Assembly (NCBI RefSeq): GCF_902170785.1 | Contig: NZ_CABHYG010000016.1 | Coordinates: forward strand, 372,001 to 436,000 | Direction: 5' to 3' | Source: Yersinia proxima | GTDB taxonomy: Bacteria > Pseudomonadota > Gammaproteobacteria > Enterobacterales > Enterobacteriaceae | DNA length: 64,000 bases | In this document: positions 61,209-64,000 of the stretch, piece by piece | How positions within the stretch are numbered: position 1 is the first letter of the stretch | How the letters are laid out: each line of letters opens with the position of its first letter | Translations under genes and position numbers: made by a program | Notes under the pieces: generated by a model | Told to the model about the DNA's origin: nothing | Databases searched by the model: none | What the model saw: only the letters and a program-made list of their open reading frames with translations

Positions 61209-62530
61209 TTTAAATCACTCCAGTTGACGGATCCCGTTGATTCCTCCTGCGGAGAAGACGGGCCAAGATTTTGCTCTATCTCTTGCTGATACATGGATGC
61301 GCGTTTAGCACCACTTGTCGCAAGTCTTTTCTGCTGCTTATCCAGTATCCCAACCCACTTCTCTATAGCTTTTTTGGCCTGAGCTGGCGGCGTACTCTCA
61401 TCAATACTTAACAATGCATTAGCTGCTGCCTTTCCTTCTTGCTCACTAGCTGCGCCAAGGCCGCGCAAACCTTGCATGCCCTGCATTCTTGCCTGCGCCT
61501 GAACAGCTTGAACCTTACTCCATGTACCCTGCTCTGCAGCCCCTGGAATATTTCTGTTTATCTTCCCTGAGAAACCAAACGTACCTTCAAAATTTGGATC
61601 TGACAGCAAATCTTTAGCTGTTGTGATGCTGTTACCAATTCCATCAAGCTGAGTATTATATGTATCAATAAACCCTTGCTTTGCTTCAAGAGATTTGTTT
61701 CTGGCTTCTTGTTGTTTAAGCTTTAGCTCACCTAATTTTGCCTGATTTGTTTCACGTGAAATCTGACGATCGAGAACCTTATCCTGTATTTCTGAGCGTT
61801 TAATCTCACGATCTAATGCTGCATTCTGGGCTGTGATATTCTGCCCGCGCAGAGTTATATCTTGGCCTCTAGCCTGCAAACCCTCACCAGCCTGGTTACT
61901 CCGCACCGTTTCGGCTAGTTTATCCCGGTCAATCTGGCGACCAGCAGCCTTATCCTGTAAGTCGAAATACTTTTCCGGGCCGAGAGCTGACATACCCAAG
62001 TGATCAGCAAACTCACCGAAACCTTGCGGATTCTGCTGGTACATGGTTGCAACATCGCCTGGATTAATTCCCACTCGCGCTAAATCACTCGCGCTAGACT
62101 TTAGCCACTCACCCATTGCTTGAGGGCTTTGCGCAGCTAATCGGGCTGTCGATGCAAGATTACCAATAGTGTTGCGCTGATCTTCGTCAATGAACCCCAT
62201 GCCATTGCGTACAGCTTCAAATTGATCGGGGTATTGAGTAGCAAGCTGCCGCATGGCGTTTCTATCACCAGATGAATAAGCCCCCGCATAAGCCTGCTGG
62301 AACTCTTTCTGGCGCTGCTGCTGTTGGTCTTGTTGGTACTGCTGCTTTAAACCAGCCAGCCCCTGCAAAGACTGGAGTCCAATATTGTTCCCCCCGGAGC
62401 GAGTAAATTCGTTATTATCGCGAATCAAAGAAAGTGCGGCGTTAACGTCACTACCTTGCGGGGCATTAGAATTATTTGTACCGATACCTGCAAGCAGGCC
62501 GCCAGAATTACCCTGATCCCATGTAGCCAT
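61205..62530 (-). CDS. P22 gp20-like DNA ejection protein
   Basis: 441 residues from ATG 62530 (MATWDQGNSGGLLAGIGTNN), with GGAGG nine bases upstream; the reading frame runs further upstream into gp7 but that part is not family-like. Glutamine-rich and predicted helical in the middle (QQQRQKEFQQ, LDREIKRSEIQDKVLDRQISRE), typical of P22 gp20. It acts with gp7 and gp16 in DNA injection. The start codon shares its A with the gp7 stop (TAATG). Confidence 0.85.
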   Translation of the reverse strand: MATWDQGNSGGLLAGIGTNNSNAPQGSDVNAALSLIRDNNEFTRSGGNNIGLQSLQGLAGLKQQYQQDQQQQRQKEFQQAYAGAYSSGDRNAMRQLATQYPDQFEAVRNGMGFIDEDQRNTIGNLASTARLAAQSPQAMGEWLKSSASDLARVGINPGDVATMYQQNPQGFGEFADHLGMSALGPEKYFDLQDKAAGRQIDRDKLAETVRSNQAGEGLQARGQDITLRGQNITAQNAALDREIKRSEIQDKVLDRQISRETNQAKLGELKLKQQEARNKSLEAKQGFIDTYNTQLDGIGNSITTAKDLLSDPNFEGTFGFSGKINRNIPGAAEQGTWSKVQAVQAQARMQGMQGLRGLGAASEQEGKAAANALLSIDESTPPAQAKKAIEKWVGILDKQQKRLATSGAKRASMYQQEIEQNLGPSSPQEESTGSVNWSDLK

Positions 62531-63189
62531 TAGAATAAACCTCCGAGAAGACCTAAACCGCCACCAATCGCCGCCCCCCAAGGGCCGCCAATAGCCATGC
62601 CTGCAGACGCGCCACCAAGAGCGCCTGTTAGCCCAGTCTGCATACTTGACGGCTTGTTAGCATTTGCAGCTGATAACGATGCCTGCTGCTGATAAATGGA
62701 ACCCATGTTATTAGCGTAGGATTGCCCAGCATTAGCCTGACCCTGCAAAGCTCCAAGCCCAATATTTGCTAAGTTCTGGGCATTATTCATCTGACCGCCA
62801 AGCCAGTTCTGCCCCAGTTGCGGAGCAATAGTCGCCAACCCATTGCTTGTTGCTGTTGACCCAAGTCCGCCAGTTGCTTCTGCGCCAGCCAATTGCTGAT
62901 AACGCGCCTGATCTGCTAGCCCCTTGTATTGATCTGACCCATAGTATCCTTGCAGTGCAGAGTTTTGACCTTCGAGCGTCGATAACCCCTGAAGCTGATT
63001 AACGTATTGATTGGCCAGTGGGGTGAATGGGGCTAGGTTATTCATTACTGTTTGCCATTGCTGGCGCTGCAAATCAGTCTGTTTATTTATTGCGTCAGCT
63101 TGTGCACCTGCGCCGTTGTCACCACCACCCTTGCAATACCCATGCATGGGCTGTAGCTTATTTTTCCAAGCTTCAGTTAATACCATCAT
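62530..63189 (-). CDS. P22 gp7-like DNA ejection protein
   Basis: 219 residues. Gln/Asn/Gly-rich, with GLADQARYQQLAGAEATGGLGSTATSNGLATIAPQLGQNWL and a glycine-rich hydrophobic C-terminus (GAAIGGGLGLLGGLF), as in P22 gp7. Overlaps gp14 by 4 bp upstream and abuts gp20. Several in-frame Met lie at the N-terminus; the first was used. Confidence 0.85.
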   Translation of the reverse strand: MMVLTEAWKNKLQPMHGYCKGGGDNGAGAQADAINKQTDLQRQQWQTVMNNLAPFTPLANQYVNQLQGLSTLEGQNSALQGYYGSDQYKGLADQARYQQLAGAEATGGLGSTATSNGLATIAPQLGQNWLGGQMNNAQNLANIGLGALQGQANAGQSYANNMGSIYQQQASLSAANANKPSSMQTGLTGALGGASAGMAIGGPWGAAIGGGLGLLGGLF

Positions 63190-63644
63190 TTTAGTATTTC
63201 CTCATATTGGCTTCGCTTAAGCTGATATAGCGTCACGCCAACCGGCTTACCGTTACTAATGTATGCATCGTCCAGATGACCGATACGCTCAGCCCCAAGC
63301 AGCCGAATAAGTGCTCGTCCATATTTCGTTGAATCTGGAACCATCGTTATGGAGTTTGTGAAAGGGGAGTTTTCAAGTAGCCAGCGGCAAAATAACTTGT
63401 GTCCATCAAGGGCGTATTTCCCACGAAAGCCGGGGTCATATATTGCGTGGCACTCAACGACGCTATGCCAGAAAGTTCTAACCTCATGCACTCCAACCAG
63501 AAGCAGCCCCTCATATATTCCGAGATACAAAGCATCTGGCTTAATGAGGTATTCACTGTCGTGATCGACAATGTTTCCTGTGATATCTGGGTTATTTAGG
63601 AATGCACGAAGCCGCCACAAGTCGGGGATTGCTCGTAATTCCAT
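63186..63644 (-). CDS. P22 gp14-like protein (DUF2824, GNAT-like)
   Basis: 152 residues. Order and length equal P22 gp14, a protein needed for assembly of infectious heads. The sequence VVECHAIYDPGFRGKYALDGHKLFCRWLLEN...TSITMVPDSTKYGRALIRLLGAERIGHL follows the strand-helix layout of GNAT acetyltransferases (compare HxxFRGK with motif A, and SxxYGRxLxxLLGA with motif B). Whether it acetylates anything is unknown. Confidence 0.8.
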   Translation of the reverse strand: MELRAIPDLWRLRAFLNNPDITGNIVDHDSEYLIKPDALYLGIYEGLLLVGVHEVRTFWHSVVECHAIYDPGFRGKYALDGHKLFCRWLLENSPFTNSITMVPDSTKYGRALIRLLGAERIGHLDDAYISNGKPVGVTLYQLKRSQYEEILK

Positions 63645-63659
63645 GAGGGGATCTCTAAA

Positions 63660-64000
63660 TTAGTTGATTAGTCCGTGAGTGCGCATAGCATCTTCAAGGG
63701 CTTTTATTCGCTGGCGTGCTGCCACTAAGTTGGTATTTAGCGCTTGCACTTCTGCTTGCGTGTATGCGGAGCTGATTGTTTGAGATAGATTGGCGTTGAA
63801 TGCAGATTTAAGAGCGGTACCGGTGGATGCAGTCCATCCAGTTTCACGTTGGCCAATAACTTTAAGCCCCGCCACTTTGTAGGAAACCAAAGTGTTAACT
63901 GAGTCTGCTGACTGTATTTTGTCAGATGTCGGGGTTGCTATCGTACCAACTATTAGCGCACCACCTGCTGATTGTACAACTTGGTCTGTCGCTGCTGATT
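63660..64000 (-). CDS. Phage tail needle candidate (gp26 position), C-terminal part
   Basis: The frame is open to the right edge, so only the last 113 residues or so are seen. They include VAGLKVIGQRETGWTASTGTALKSAFN and a C-terminal helix ending ARQRIKALEDAMRTHGLIN, a tail seen in short phage virion proteins. The place directly before gp14 is that of P22 gene 26 (tail needle), but the sequence shows no clear needle coiled coil here, so the name rests mainly on position. Confidence 0.6.
   Translation of the reverse strand, partial: SAATDQVVQSAGGALIVGTIATPTSDKIQSADSVNTLVSYKVAGLKVIGQRETGWTASTGTALKSAFNANLSQTISSAYTQAEVQALNTNLVAARQRIKALEDAMRTHGLIN

Larger units (their letters stand above)
54860..64000. 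mobile_element. P22-like prophage, one end (continues past the window)
   Basis: From the right edge leftwards the order is probable tail needle (26-like), gp14, gp7, gp20, gp16, tailspike (gp9-like), then a convergent membrane glycosyltransferase-like gene next to host mtnB. This is the late-gene order of P22-type short-tailed phages, ending with a surface-modification gene near the attachment site. The left limit is approximate, between the mtnB promoter (54806) and the cargo gene (55088). Integrase, replication, terminase and portal genes are outside the window. Confidence 0.85.

Noticed and set aside
62530-62581. Longer start for the gp20-like gene (17 extra residues)
   Set aside because: The extension is the other-frame reading of the gp7 C-terminus; ATG at 62530 has GGAGG nine bases upstream and shares its A with the gp7 stop.

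Overview
The window is chromosomal DNA of a Yersinia, most likely of the enterocolitica group. Three things point there. The order pepD-gpt-frsA-crl-proBA, dinB, yafK/yafJ/gmhA/fadE is enterobacterial. It is combined with a complete Na+-NQR operon (nqrABCDEF-apbE-nqrM), an mtn methionine-salvage cluster and an rscBAC-type two-partner secretion locus. An intergenic palindrome between mtnA and mtnD is of a type common in Yersinia. No rRNA, tRNA, IS element or CRISPR array was seen. The species call is inference from gene content.

Left part (1-25 kb): a truncated methyltransferase, a GNAT acetyltransferase and a small membrane protein precede a very large NdvB/ChvB-type cyclic beta-1,2-glucan synthase (2,879 aa). 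Then come the flagellar brake gene ycgR with a textbook sigma-28 promoter, an alpha-glucoside PTS operon (EIICB plus GH4 6-phospho-alpha-glucosidase) with a divergent GntR/UTRA regulator, and housekeeping genes proBA, crl, frsA, gpt, pepD, dinB (with a LexA box), a threonine-dehydratase-like enzyme and ddlA. A small cysteine-rich ORF overlaps the ddlA start. Next to it lies a secreted glycerophosphodiesterase-like protein whose metal-binding residues appear to be lost.

Middle part (26-50 kb): the nqr operon carries its own maturation factors (ApbE flavinyltransferase, NqrM). It is followed by yafK/dpaA, yafJ, gmhA and fadE (with a FadR operator). The most distinctive host locus follows: a TpsB transporter, a 2,217-aa haemagglutinin/HMW1-like TpsA adhesin with 441-bp tandem repeats dense in N-X-S/T sequons, and an HMW1C-type cytoplasmic N-glycosyltransferase. 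Together they look like one system: the glycosyltransferase decorates the adhesin, the TpsB exports it, and a C-terminal cysteine pair may anchor it.

Right part (50-64 kb): methionine salvage is split into mtnK, mtnA and mtnBCD. Candidate MetJ operators lie in the mtnK-mtnA divergent region and in front of mtnB. About 200 bp beyond mtnB a P22-like prophage begins. Read from the right edge it carries a probable tail needle (partial), gp14, gp7, gp20, gp16 and a P22-type tailspike with a different receptor region. At the chromosomal end lies a convergent GT-C-like membrane protein that is a candidate O-antigen-modifying (serotype conversion) gene. The integrase and the other end of the prophage lie outside the window.
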